In this document: piece after piece, positions 1 through 11,600 of the stretch | How positions within the stretch are numbered: the stretch's first letter is position 1 | How the letters are laid out: the number at the start of each line of letters is the position of its first letter | Source: Sepiola atlantica | Taxonomy: Eukaryota; Mollusca; Cephalopoda; Sepiida; Sepiolidae | Reading direction: 5' to 3' | NCBI GenBank assembly: GCA_963556195.1 | Contig: OY744551.1 | Coordinates: 13,065,096-13,129,095 of the forward strand | DNA length: 64,000 nt | Program-made: the position numbers and the translations under genes | The notes under the pieces: model-generated | Told to the model about the DNA's origin: nothing | Databases searched by the model: none | Seen by the model: the letters and a program-made list of their open reading frames with translations, nothing else

Positions 1-543
1 TTTTCCTTTACAACTTGTTAATTTCTTTGTTTTGTTTCTCCTTTCTTTTATTTATATTTTTATTCTTTGTTTATATTCTTGTTTATATTATTATTCGGAT
101 CCCCCCATTCGCGTGATTCTTTCGACTCTTTTAAACTTATCTCCCCTCATCCGACACCATTAATTCGTGCGGTCTGATATGGCGGGTCTCGCAAACGAGG
201 AAGATGGCGATAAAGTTTGCCATCATATCATGACAAATATTATTTCCCACGTAATCATCGGCGTATTCTGATAACATGTTTTAATCTAACTTAATTTAAT
301 TTACTTGCGATACATATGATTAAACCTCCTTATTTTTCCTTCCCCTTCTTTTGATGTTTTAACCTACATATCTTGTTCTTCCCCTTTTTTCTGGCTCTCT
401 ATCTTCTTATGCTAGTTCTTTGACTGGTGAATATTTGTTTCACTCATTTTCAGTATGGGTTGTCCCGTTAACATTTTGAAGAGGCCAAGAGGTCGAAATA
501 AATTATAGTGCTGAAAACTGCGATGTACATATAATATTTTCTT

Positions 544-548
<5 letters not shown>
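1..548. other. No recognisable feature
   Basis: AT-rich DNA without an ORF, RNA or repeat I can name. Confidence 0.6.

Positions 549-591
<43 letters not shown>
549..591. repeat. (TA)n tract
   Basis: Pure dinucleotide run downstream (minus strand) of the hammerhead-like motif at 673-713. Confidence 0.95.
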
Positions 592-593
<2 letters not shown>

Positions 594-672
594 GAATAGA
601 AGGATGAAGGTAATCCGACGTGATGGTAAAATGAAAAAGGAAAACCAAAAACTGGATGTTTTTTTATGTGTA

Positions 673-713
673 CATCAACGTTTCGTCTTTATTTATAAGA
701 CTTCATCAGGATG
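673..713 (-). ncRNA. Hammerhead-like motif, slightly irregular
   Basis: Minus strand: CATC, CTGATGA (709-703), one extra A, five-pair stem II GTCTT/AAGAC, GAAA (684-681), minimal two-pair stem III, TT, then GATG pairing with CATC. The extra A before stem II is non-canonical. (TA)n starts about 85 bp downstream. Confidence 0.45.
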
Positions 714-829
714 ATGATATAGGGAAAAGATATCATGCAAGCACGGATACATGTAGGGTAGACATGTTGGGAAGAAAAATAAAATAAAATGAAAAATAAT
801 GGCAGCGTCTAGCTGGACGTCCGTACTTG

Positions 830-1440
830 TTAGAGAATGAAAAATGAGTGGGAGAAAAAAGGGGAAGGGTGGAGGGAGCAAGGACTACTGTGGCTGGCGA
901 TGAGAGAAAGAGGTGGGGGATGAGCAGGGGTAAAATGGATGGCAGAGAGAGATTGGAGGAAAAGGGGGAGGGGGTGTTTGACCAGATGGCTGTGGTCGAG
1001 ATTGAAGGGGAAGAGTGAGTTGGAATGTTTGTGTGTGTGGGGTGTATGCAGGGAAATGGGGATGGGTAGAGAGGGAGGGGGGGGGGCTGTGATTTTGGTG
1101 GATGGGCGAAAGTTATAGTCTTAGAGAGCGTTTGAAGAAAATGAGGGAATTTAAGAAAAGGTATGGGAGAAAATGGATGAGAGGGGGAAGAGGGAGGATT
1201 TGTCGTGATAGGGTGTGAAATATTTGAAATATTTGGAAAATGATAGCAATGAGTGAGGGATTGGAGTGGGTGGGGGAGGGGGGTGATTGAAAGGGTGGGT
1301 GAGGAATATATTTGAAATATTTGGAACATGAGAAAGTTTATTTGGACTGTAGTATTAAAAATGTGAGGGAAAAAAATGAGGAAAAATAAGAGAAGATTCA
1401 GGGAGAAAAGGGAAGGGTGTGGGTGAATGGAAGAGTGTCA
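830..1440. repeat. Purine-rich strand segment
   Basis: About 600 bp of mostly G and A on the plus strand, including a G run at 1077-1087. The minus strand is open but low in complexity (Ser/Pro/Leu/Thr), not a gene. Confidence 0.7.
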
Positions 1441-1684
1441 TAAGGTTAGAGATATATATATATATATATAAAATATAAATGATTTCATATTATTATAAGC
1501 CCCTTCCATGTAAAGTAAAAAGTTCAGCGCTGTCGGAAAGATCAAAAGTAAACATTCACCTTAAAGCTTCAGTGCGATGCCCCGACTCTGTCGTTAGATG
1601 CTATCGAATGTTTAGGTGTCTATACTCGCCATTTTAAGTATGAATATCACTAAATTTCTCCGTTATTACGTTTTAATCTCTCGT

Positions 1685-1875
1685 GGCATATTGGGACGGA
1701 TTCAAGGTGTATCTGTGAACCGGGTTCGCGCCCTATGACCGTCTGAGATGGTTACTACCCTGCGCCGTTGAGAGCTATAAGCTTTTGTTCTGACTAGCAA
1801 ATTTAATTCATCATCATTTTTGTAATATGATTGACAATATAATAATGTATGTAGCTACAATTTAGTTGTACACCC

Positions 1876-1950
<75 letters not shown>
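1685..1950 (+). mobile_element. Decayed tRNA-derived SINE with (AT)n tail
   Basis: Shares GTGAACCGGGTTCGCGCC (box B at 1723-1732), GACCG and GTTACT..CCTGC with the SINE at 33762. The 3' body ends GTACACCCCC followed by (AT)n 1878-1950. Box A is degraded. Confidence 0.6.
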
Positions 1951-1951
<1 letters not shown>

Positions 1952-2852
1952 CAACAATAAAATAACACGAAGAAGGACCAAAATATAATCACTTAATTGC
2001 AATCAACCTAAATAGAAATATGAGAGTTAATAAATAAGAGAACAGCTGTAACTTCAGAACATGTGCAATTTGTCCACTACAAAATAAAGGCCTAACAGAA
2101 AGATAGTTTACCAAGCCACAATACTTGCAAGAGAAAGCTCAAATAACAAGTAGTAATATTACAACCACGAAGGCACATGTAATAATAAAAAAACTTCGAA
2201 TGAAAAACAGCACTAGCGACCGATTATTAGGAGCTCATAAAACGTGGACGCTCGCTAATATTCTAATGACAATAGTACGGAAGGCTAGTACGTGTAGACA
2301 TTTAGACGACTCGTGCGAGTTATGTCTGAAGAAGTAATTTTAAATTTTAAATTTAAAGACCCCCACAACCTATTAAACTGTCGAAGTGAAATAGTAAACA
2401 ACTGTTTATACAGAATAAACTTTACTTTAGGATTACAATACATAAGAAAATAAAATGAAATACAATAATTAAATGAAAACAAAACTAAACCCACACCTTA
2501 AAATAGTAGTGGAAAATTACTCTAAGCATGCAAAGGTTAAATTAATGTCACCAATTTATTTGACATATTAACAATAAAGGGATAGTCACCCCTATACAAA
2601 ACAGAACAATAGAACAGGAATTAAAAGTCAGCTTAACCTATATTTGTGCTATTAGCAAATGGAAACATTACCCTGTTTGAGGGAATAACACATAATCTAA
2701 TCGTTTAGTTAGCTAAAGTAAACAGCACCCCTATTTATGAAAAAACGCGGTGACACACATTCCATGCATATTAGCCTTACGATTCCTTACGGGGATGGAA
2801 TGCATACGACTTTATATAGCTTAATTGCCATACATATATTTTTATAACTTAC

Positions 2853-2853
<1 letters not shown>
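1951..2853. other. No recognisable feature
   Basis: AT-rich, short chance frames only. Confidence 0.6.
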
Positions 2854-2932
<79 letters not shown>

Positions 2933-2938
2933 TATATA
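2854..2938. repeat. (TA)n tract
   Basis: Dinucleotide run with a few G interruptions. Confidence 0.9.
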
Positions 2939-3539
2939 GTCATTCAAGTAGAGTAAAAATCCACAGGGTAGAAATCCAAAGGGAATCAAACCGGGATTAT
3001 AAAAGAGTGCTCAATAAAAATATAGAGCTGTATTGTGAATGCTTTTTATGTAAACATGTACAAAGTCTGCTACACTGGCATGTCGATGTTATCGATCTAC
3101 AGCTATCAATAGCTGAGGTATAATAAGGCAGAAGCTTCTTTTTGTGATTCAACCCGGTCGATGAACTCCAGGAAGAATAGTGTTAAGCAAAAAGAAGAAG
3201 GAATACTAGTCATGTAACCAATTAAAAAAAAAGACTGGCCTTTAAAAGAGTTCAATTTACAATAATTGATATTTTTATTTTTATTCAACGCTGAGCTGGG
3301 ACGGGGGAGGGGCGAGGGAAAGGAAAATAAAGGGAAAGAGAAGAGAAAGAAAGAGAGGTAGAGGGGGTGTTATATATGTGTGTGTGTGTGTGTGTGTGTG
3401 AGGAGCTGCGCTTCACATTCACTTCTGTATTAAATATGATTGTATACGTTTGGTAGAAAATGTTAAACACTTTATACTTTTCGATTTTCGGATTAAGGTA
3501 ACAAAACCCACTGCATAAAGTATAGTTTATATCATTATT

Positions 3540-3540
<1 letters not shown>

Positions 3541-3621
<81 letters not shown>

Positions 3622-3638
3622 GGTGAACTAAAAGCGAA

Positions 3639-3696
<58 letters not shown>
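3541..3696. repeat. Two (TA)n tracts
   Basis: 3541-3617 and 3641-3696 separated by a 23-bp unique stretch. Confidence 0.95.
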
Positions 3697-3698
<2 letters not shown>

Positions 3699-3798
3699 TT
3701 TAGATTTTTCACTTATAAAATAGATCATTCAGTGAAGACCGGGGTTGTTCCAATAAAAAATAAGCTCGATGATACTCGATTACAGAGTACAGAGCATT

Positions 3799-4722
3799 TA
3801 TATGTGATTTTATGAAGGCTTACCAAAGCATTCCTTTCAGGACACCAAAACGATAAAACAACAAAGCGATAATAATTCGGCAGTTAATTAAATGAAGGAT
3901 ATTTTCCCAAAATGTAAAATGACGTCCCAGACACTAGATAATTAATTTCTATAAGGAATAGGTTTATTAATAAATATTTTTAGAAACAGTATTTTGAATA
4001 AATAGTTTCTATCTACTAATTAAGATTTTTTCTTAATGTAAGGGAGTTTTCTGCGGGATTGACATTCAACTCGTCGTGTGTTTGTTTCGAAGGGTAATAA
4101 ATCAACCATTGAAATAAGACTCTTTGAACTCGGACGAACTTTTGTGTTGACTTTTCTTTGTGAGAAGTTGGATTTAGAATTCCCATACTATCATTGGATT
4201 GGAATGGTAACTTGTGAGCGGTATCTTGAATGATTTAGTTCTTTTGTTTTTTTGTGGGGGGGGGGATTTATTCATCATTGTGCCGGCCGACGTGAAAGTG
4301 TATTATCGCACATTGTTCCGGTTTTTGGTTTTGTTGAATGTATTTGGGACCGATTATTTGCTTGTTGGCTTGGTGGAAGAAACAATTGCACGAGCTACTT
4401 TTCTAAGACTTTTCTATGACTTTCTTTTTTTATCATTGTTCTTCCTTTCTTTTTAATTTTGACTTTTATTTTTATTTTTTTCCTCTTCTCTTCTTAAGTA
4501 ACCTCAACTATTGCAACGCCACATTGTGTATTGTCGGCAGTTGAAACCAGTATTCCAGACATTTAATTTCCCTGATGATCTGCCAAGCAAGTAACTGCTT
4601 GGTAGTGAAACACGTGTAGGAAAAAACATTTAATTTGAATAAATAGTATTTGTAAGAAAAAATATCTTTAATGGTGATCATTGGTGTCCTGAAAGGAATG
4701 CTTTGGTAAGCCTTCATAAAAT

Positions 4723-4730
<8 letters not shown>
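3799..4730. mobile_element. Element bounded by a perfect 50-bp inverted repeat
   Basis: 3799-3848 is the exact reverse complement of 4681-4730. The 830 bp between holds no protein but includes the complete hammerhead at 4567-4623. The right arm runs into (TA)n; the left arm also begins TATATG. Could be two head-to-head element ends or a foldback element. Confidence 0.7.
4567..4623 (+). ncRNA. Hammerhead ribozyme motif, complete core
   Basis: Core CTGATGA (4572-4578), GAAA (4607-4610) and cleavage triplet GTA (4616-4618). Stem I: TTTCC (4567-4571) with GGAAA (4619-4623). Stem II: ten pairs, 4580-4589 with 4596-4605 (one G.T), loop AGTAAC, with a T.T mismatch at its base. Stem III: the palindrome CACGTG closing on itself behind the A-T pair. 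All conserved core positions fit a type I hammerhead; cleavage is predicted after 4618. A (TA)n tract begins 108 bp downstream. Stem III has no loop, a feature of retroelement hammerheads that act best as dimers. Confidence 0.75.

Positions 4731-4784
<54 letters not shown>
4727..4784. repeat. (TA)n tract
   Basis: Follows the complete hammerhead at 4567-4623 on the same strand and overlaps the right 50-bp inverted arm. Confidence 0.95.
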
Positions 4785-4786
<2 letters not shown>

Positions 4787-5400
4787 TGGGCTCCCTCTAC
4801 CGTGCTAGTAAACTCCTAACACATGACATTATCCTGTATCTCTACAAAGCCACCATCCGCCCATGCATGGAGTATTGTTGCCACATCTGGGCTGGCGCAT
4901 AATCTACTAGTGTAGCCTTGACAAAGTCTAAAAAAGAATCGCCAACCTAATAGGTCTTTCACTGTCAACCAAGCTTCAGTCTCTATCCCATCGCCGCAAT
5001 GTAGCATCCTTGTGTTTGTTTTACAAATACTTCAATGGTTTATACTCCGATGAATTGGCTACTCTGGTGCCCTCTTGACGTAAATTCACTAGACCAACTC
5101 GGCAGTCAACTAAATCCTATCCATTCACTGTGGATGCCCCCCAGGTGTCGGACAGCTTTCTACTCAAATAGCTTCTTTCCTCGTGCTGCTAGCCTCCTGA
5201 ACTTTCTCCCTGCCCCCTGTTTTCGCGACAGTACTGTCATGCAGAAATTCAAAACTAATGTAAACAGGCATCTCGCTGCGCAGATCCCAATTTAGGTTGA
5301 CCCCCTCCCTCCAACCTTCTCCTTTTTTGCTTTTTTCTCAGTAGTCCCTCACGTCTACAGTGGCGGCCAGCCGTGTTTGGGGTGAACTATGTAAAAAAAT
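4785..5400 (+). pseudogene. Jockey/CR1-like LINE 3' end, copy 1
   Basis: Frames read LYLYKATIRPCMEYCCHIWA, then KKRIANLIGLS, QSLSHRRNVASLCLFYKYFN, HPFTVDAP-like and RTAFYSNSFFPRAASLLNF, ending NRHLAAQIPI. This is the C terminus of a jockey/CR1-group polyprotein with stops and shifts. Starts immediately after a (TA)n tract. Confidence 0.7.
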
Positions 5401-7652
5401 ATAAGCAAGAATATTTACAAGCTTATTTTGGTAAATAATATTTGCAAACATTGGTTACTCCTTTTTAATTTCATTGTTGTATTTGTTTATTTATTTCATA
5501 AAACTTTCTGCCATTTTGTCTGTTTACGGACATGCCACACATAACTAAAGTGACGTTAATTTTTTTTCGACCTTCTCATTCTGGTACACAACTGGTAGTG
5601 TCTATTATATTAAGCTTAGCGACTCTGGTTAATAAACTGTCTATCTAAAGTACGACACTCGATTACTTGAGATAGGGGTGCAATTAGATTGGATATACTT
5701 TTAATAGGTTAGTATAAAAAATGGTTAACCGAAATACAGTTCATCGGTAATTAAATTGAGATGATTTTTTTCCGTATGAATCAGTATGTTAAGCTTTTTT
5801 AACATGACTGATTCTGTAATTGGCATAGGTTTCCCAGGTACTTTTTAATTCACGTCTTTCTTAGATGAACACAAATATCTCCTCGTAAAATTTGACTTTA
5901 CTGTCCTGTATGTGGCTCGTTCAGATTATCCTCTCTCTCGAACCTACTGTTTCCTATTTTTTATAATAATCAATTACGTAAATTCAAAGGTCAGCTTCGT
6001 CGTTGTTTCATCTTCATCCTAATTTCAGACTATATCTATTTCCGTTGTCCATAATTCCCACTGAGTGACCTCAGGGATAATAGTAATGTTTCTCTTTCCA
6101 ATCTCTTTTCAAAGTTATTCGTTTTTTTATTCTTTTGACTTTCGTTATAATTCTTTTTTCTATACGTGGGTTCAAACCGAGAAGTTTTCGCCCGGGTTTC
6201 GAATGTGTGTGCACCTTGAGTCGCACGCTATCATCTTGTTACAGCACGTGAAAGTTGCGAACACTTGTAGTGAAAGTGATTCCAACACGGCACGTCTACT
6301 TTTAATAACATCTTTTTATACATTCAGCCACCTATCTTTGTATTTTTTGTTCCTTTATCAGCCTGAAATTATACTTTTAGTTCTGGTGTTCATCCAGGAT
6401 CCTCTAGTGTCAAACAGAACCGATGTCGTGAATTCACTGGTTATAATTCCAAGCACATATACACATAGGGGGAAAGTATTTTGCTTACAGCACATGATAT
6501 TCCGAAATATTGATCCATGTAAGTACAGAGCAATCTCAACGTTTTACGTTATGCTTAGGAATTTTTTGTCTTTGATCGAAAAAAATATCGGTCGACGATG
6601 CATGGTAGTGATTCCTTTTTGCAACAAATCTCGTTGTGCGTAACATACACAGCTGCGTTGTTAGTCGGCAGTAGTAGTCTAAAATACAGTGACGGTGTGT
6701 AGAGTTGGTTTCTCTCTCTCTTTCACTCCATTTCGCTCTTTGCTATTTATTACAGGCACGGTTTTAGTCGTGAGCATATGTTTTGTGTTTTCTTCTTCTT
6801 CATATAATAGAGTTTGCATTTGTTGAAGCAATTAATCTTACTCTGTGCGTTTGCATATATGTTTTTCTTTTTACAAATACCTTAGTTTATATCACATAAA
6901 AAAGTCAAGTGGTATTGCATAGTATTAAAGTAATCTTTCTTCAGCTATTTCGACTGATGAATTTGGAAAAAAACTCTATTCCATTTGACGTTCGACAGTC
7001 AAGATAATTAGTTCCTATTATCTACGTGTCACTCAGTACTTCTTGTATATGACGACATTTCTTGACACTTGAACTTAATATCTATAGATTTCACGTGAAC
7101 ATTTCTTATTTTTTTACTTAATATAATTTTTAATCGAAATTTCTTTTACGACATTCTAGCACGCTTAAGTCTACAAGGTTTGTCAATGTGATAGGCAGAT
7201 ACAATAGCATATATAGAGATTTATTTAAATTAAAATTGTGAAAATTCAAAACTATAACAGTTCGTTTATATCCTATTAATCTTTTATATACATAAAACTA
7301 AACGTATACGTGTATGCATGTGTGATGTTTGGGTGTTCCCTATAGAAATAAAAGTTAGTATATCTATATAAAATCAAAAAGTGTATTCTCATGTAGAATT
7401 TACTCTGGAAGACAATAGAAGTGTTTCAGAATTTATTAGTGCAGTTCGAAGGTTGTTATGAGAGCATAACATCCGTAAAACTTAAAATATTGTTTACTTT
7501 AAATCAAATGTGTAACATTTTCTGGGGAAAACAATGGAACTGATCCCGAATCTTTGAGTGTCCTCTGAACATATAAAAGCTATGAGGGCCGAACCTCGTT
7601 TAAATCTTGAAATATATCCTATTTTTATGTAATATATATCATATTTATATAA
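5401..7652. other. No recognisable gene
   Basis: Contains a 192-codon open frame (6065-6643) with no recognisable domain or splice support, treated as chance. Confidence 0.5.
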
Positions 7653-7763
7653 GGCACAATCACGTTGACACACCGGTTCCCGTGAGATCACCGAAGGTAA
7701 GCGATGTTGAGCCTGGCCAGTACTAAATGGGTGACCAGTTAAGAATACCAGGTGCTGTATGTG
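7653..7763 (+). pseudogene. 5S rRNA-like sequence (pseudogene or 5S-derived SINE head)
   Basis: About 110 bases follow 5S rRNA in order: CACGTTG-ACACACCGGTTC, GATCACCGAAG, TAAGC, TAGTACT-like CAGTACT, ATGGGTGACC, GAATACC, GGTGCTGTA. Several conserved bases are changed (for example CCTGGCCAG for the usual CCCGG region), so it is not an intact 5S gene. What follows does not look like a 5S terminator, leaving a SINE3-like origin open. Confidence 0.7.
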
Positions 7764-7954
7764 CTCTCTGCTTATCTCGGCATTGTTTCCAGTTGTCTTT
7801 AATTGCTTGCCATTGGAATCAAGCAGTGCCGGCTCAGGAGAAGTGTTGTTAGAGATTGCGACACCCTTGCTTCACAATTACACGCGCAACTAGCCTTTTA
7901 CAGGGGTGTCCATAGTCTTTCTAGACTGAACGGAGGGCATGGCATATAATATTT

Positions 7955-8400
7955 ATGAAACTCTCCTGTGAAGACAATGGAAGTTGTCCCGAATTTATAC
8001 GTTACCCTCTATTTTCTGAATATCCAGTTTTATCCCACTGCTAAGTGGCACATAAGGAAAGTCCACTTAAAAGTTCAAATACGTATATCTGAGTTTAATG
8101 AAATTTAAACCATATATAAAATACACTAATTCAGAATGTTTTACAACATTTCAGATTCTTTCAACTTTATTAGGGGCAAAAACGGGAGGAAGTGGGCAGT
8201 AAAATAAAGAAAGTAATATGGTGTTATGAGCGCAGTGAAAATATTAAATACACTAATCCAGAGAAGTTTCTAAAATTGGAGCGAAACGCAAGGAGGGGTG
8301 CAGTAAAAACAAATAAAGTAATACAGTGTGATGAGCATATTAAAACATACATAGTAGTGATACTCATTTAATCCCGAGTAACGTCGGGTCACCCTGTTAG
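7955..8400 (+). repeat. Dispersed repeat, copy a
   Basis: Shares GACAATGGAAGT, CAAATACGTATAT, CAGATT..GACTTTATTA and GTAATATGGTGTTATG in order with 18478-18790. Confidence 0.55.
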
Positions 8401-8446
8401 TTATTCATGAATTAAAGACTTAACAAATGGAAAGTATTTAAAGTAA

Positions 8447-8605
8447 ATGTCAACACTTCCTAATCGAGTTGATAAGTTTTTTATTAATTATTTTTCCAAA
8501 ATTGTAAATACTTTCTTAAAATAAATGAATTCAGATGTAAATGTCAACACTTCCTAATCGAGTTGATTATTTTTCCAAAAGAAATAAATTCAGACAAACT
8601 ACAAA
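8447..8605 (+). repeat. 94-bp tandem duplication
   Basis: ATGTCAACACTTCCTAATCG occurs at 8447 and 8541, each followed by GAGTTGAT and TTTTTCCAAAA. Confidence 0.75.
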
Positions 8606-9879
8606 AACGGAGTGGGGCAATGAACTAAACATAATGGAAGCTAATATACTACTGGGCAATGCTGGCGAAGGACAACCAGTCGTATATAAGTTCCTGAATA
8701 CATTTTACAATGGACGACATAAACTCAACTATATCAGTATAAATATACCTATGATTTATTACTAATTATAGATGCAGCGTTGGAGTAAATTAATAAAAAT
8801 AAAGTCCAATTATTCAAAATGTTTGTCACTATGTAATAATTATTTCCCTTCGGCGCTTCGTCAATTTATAAATGTTATTGGCAGGATATATAGATTTACA
8901 CATTTGATAAGAAAGATTGAATGCCTACTAGATAGAGTTTGAATGCTTAGTAGAGAGCGATTGAAGGCCTATAATGGAGAGTTTGAATGGCTACTAAAAT
9001 GTGATTGAATGCGAACTGAATAGTCTGACGTCATTTCGCGAAGTTAACATCGCTTTTATTCTTACAAATTCAAAACTTATTTACTGGCAGAGTCAACCCT
9101 AATATTCATCGTGACACCCTGTCTAGAATATATCCTGTTTACACGTAAGGCCAGATCCAACTTAACCAATATTGTGTTAACAAATAGTTATACAACCCTA
9201 AGCACCAACCAATGTTTAACATTAATACTTATAACTGCGTTATCAATTTTGGTCTATTATTAGTCCTGGACAAGTATTCCGTAGTGATTAATGACATTGA
9301 TGATGTATTGGAGCCATCTGTAAAAAAAACATTATCTATCTACCTCTATTAGTCTCTTTATACAACTCTCCGCCTCACTTCATATATCTACTTTTATATC
9401 TGTGTACACCTACCCATAACTCTCTCTTTCTTTCAACCTCTAACTTTCTCCATCTACCTCTAGCATCCTTTATCTACCTCTAACCACACTCTCTTTTAAC
9501 CTCTACCCTTTTCTCTAAGAAACAAAGGGACCACAAAAGAACGTAATACTATAACATAGTAATAACACGTAATACTATAAAATAGAACAGTTGACTGTCT
9601 TAAGGCGGAGATAACATTCCTAGAGTATGTCTGCAACTTTTAATCTCCTGCCGTTTTGTTATTAGTTCACACACAACACAAAAAAAGAAAACACGTATAA
9701 TTATTATCTTTTTTTAGTTTTTCCTTGTTTTTATTTGTTGGTTTGTTGATAACATTATAACAAGATCCCTATTGTCAGTTCGTCGTTGAGTTCGTTGATA
9801 TACTGCTATTTGAATCTATAAAATCGGGGGACTGATGTTTTGAGGCATGTCCGTCCGTCTGTCCGTCCTTCCGGATTTT
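8606..9879. other. Unassigned, with a weak short repeat
   Basis: Around 8920-9020 a degenerate unit resembling GAGTTTGAATGCCTACTA recurs three or four times. Otherwise nothing. Confidence 0.5.
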
Positions 9880-10360
9880 TCACCGCAACCATCCATTGAA
9901 TTTCTCTGAAATTTTCCATGAAGTTGTAACTTTTGTCAGGTAAGAAAGTGACATTCTCCGATGAAAAAAAAATCTGGTTAGCCCCCCAGGGGGTCAAAAT
10001 TACCGAAATGGCAAAAAATGACATTTTTTGCCCCATAACTTTTCATCCATCCATTCAATTTCTATCAAACTTGGCCACAATGTGGAGACAATTGTTCCTA
10101 ATAGAAAATAAGTATCGCTGACCTTGGAAAAAATCTGGTTCGTGCCCCCAGGGGGTCAAAAGCCCCCAAAATGGTAAAAAATGACCCTTTTCTCCCATAA
10201 CGTTTGATCCATCCATTGAATTTTTCTGAAATTGGCAAAAATGTAGAGGCAATTGTTCTGGATATAAAATGAGCATCCTTGACCTCAGAAAAATTCTGGT
10301 TTGTGCCCCAGTGGGTCAAAAGGGGGTCAAAAATGCCCCAAATTGACCAAATTTATTGAA
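9880..10360 (+). repeat. About 160-bp tandem repeat, three degenerate copies
   Basis: CATCCATTGAATTT recurs at about 9888, 10048 and 10207, each followed at constant distance by AATCTGGTT and CCCCAGGGGGTCAAAA. Confidence 0.75.
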
Positions 10361-10877
10361 TTTTACAGTCGCCACATCGAGTCACATACAGAGTGCACCA
10401 CGCATGCGCAGCTTGTTATAACTAGTTTAGTATTTTTATTTTCATACGAAACTTTGCGTATTGTTACCTATGTAACTTACATCATTTTCTTTTGATTCGA
10501 ACACAAAATATAACAGATTTCATTATTTATAAAATAAAATAATTATCCGTCATTGTTAACTTATTAACGTTTTCAAATTCCTTGATCAAATCATGTGTTA
10601 ATAATTGTTTAACAAACAATTTCGTCTTTTTAAAGTAAGTTTGATGACTAATTAAAACGTTTTCAGTTGTATCCTGTTATAATATATTGCATTCTTCTAT
10701 GAAGTGGTGTCTCGCCAACGGTCTTAACTGATAATTTCACACTAGCGAGTTTGCCCAAGAGTTTTTTCTTTATACTCTCCTTTTTGTTTCGCTTCCTTTT
10801 TTTTAGCCAAATTCGCAGATGAGAAGGATGCATTTCAAAAATGTATATTCTTGCTTGTATTATGCTTAATGTAAGCA

Positions 10878-10879
10878 GG

Positions 10880-10941
<62 letters not shown>

Positions 10942-10962
10942 TCATATACATATACACACACG

Positions 10963-10998
<36 letters not shown>
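10878..10998. repeat. (TA)n/(CA)n tract
   Basis: Compound dinucleotide repeat ending at the inverted SINE end. Confidence 0.9.
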
Positions 10999-10999
<1 letters not shown>

Positions 11000-11065
11000 G
11001 GGGGTGTACAACTTAATTGCAGCTACATACATTATTATATTGACAATCATATTATTACAACAATG
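10970..11065 (-). mobile_element. 3' end of a SINE of the 1685-1950 family
   Basis: Reverse complement of the last 65 bases of the SINE at 1685-1950 (TGTAGCTGCAATTAAG, then GTACACCCCC) with its own (AT)n tail at 10970-10998. 5' truncated. Confidence 0.6.
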
Positions 11066-11074
11066 ATGATAAAT

Positions 11075-11080
<6 letters not shown>

Positions 11081-11161
<81 letters not shown>
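11081..11161. repeat. (TA)n tract at the Penelope left end
   Basis: Directly abuts the hairpin arm of the Penelope-like element. Confidence 0.95.
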
Positions 11162-11163
<2 letters not shown>

Positions 11164-11245
11164 GGTTGAACAGGAGTGCCAACTTCTGTTTATTCTTTTT
11201 TTGATCCAATCTTTCTATTCGACGAACGATAGATATTATACTATA

Positions 11246-11600
11246 ATGGAAGCATTGTTCATTCAATTAAAACAGCCCAACATCAACGATGCTCGTTATG
11301 AGGGGTGCGAAGGCGTGTTGAAATTCTGTTGAATGTTTTTAATGTTTTTAATCACATGGAAACGTCTTCTTAATAAATTCACCAATTTTATTTTGCATTG
11401 ATCAATCATCCGCCTGAAGATGACCAATGATGGTCGAACACGTTTGCGTGAAATATGGAGATTTCCTACACTCCATGGTTGATAGTATAAGATCCAGGGT
11501 TCGACGAATAGAAAGATTGGATCAAAAAAAGAATAAACAGAAGTTGGCACTCCTGTTCAACCAGATATGTATAAAAGAAGGAATGTTGCCTAATTATACA
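11246..11600 (+). repeat. Left terminal repeat of the Penelope-like element
   Basis: Near copy of the right repeat. Its hammerhead-like core (about 11432-11467) has lost the conserved A after GAA, so it is more decayed than the right one. Confidence 0.75.

Noticed and set aside
733..1329. 198-codon minus-strand open frame
   Set aside because: Lies in a purine-rich segment, giving a low-complexity Ser/Pro/Leu/Thr product.
6065..6643. 192-codon open frame, longest outside transposons
   Set aside because: Phe/Ser/Leu-rich AT-driven composition, no recognisable domain, no splice or polyadenylation context.
10841..11332. Open frames of alternating Tyr-Ile
   Set aside because: They are translations of (TA)n microsatellites; the same holds at 2866, 3527, 24353 and 63341.
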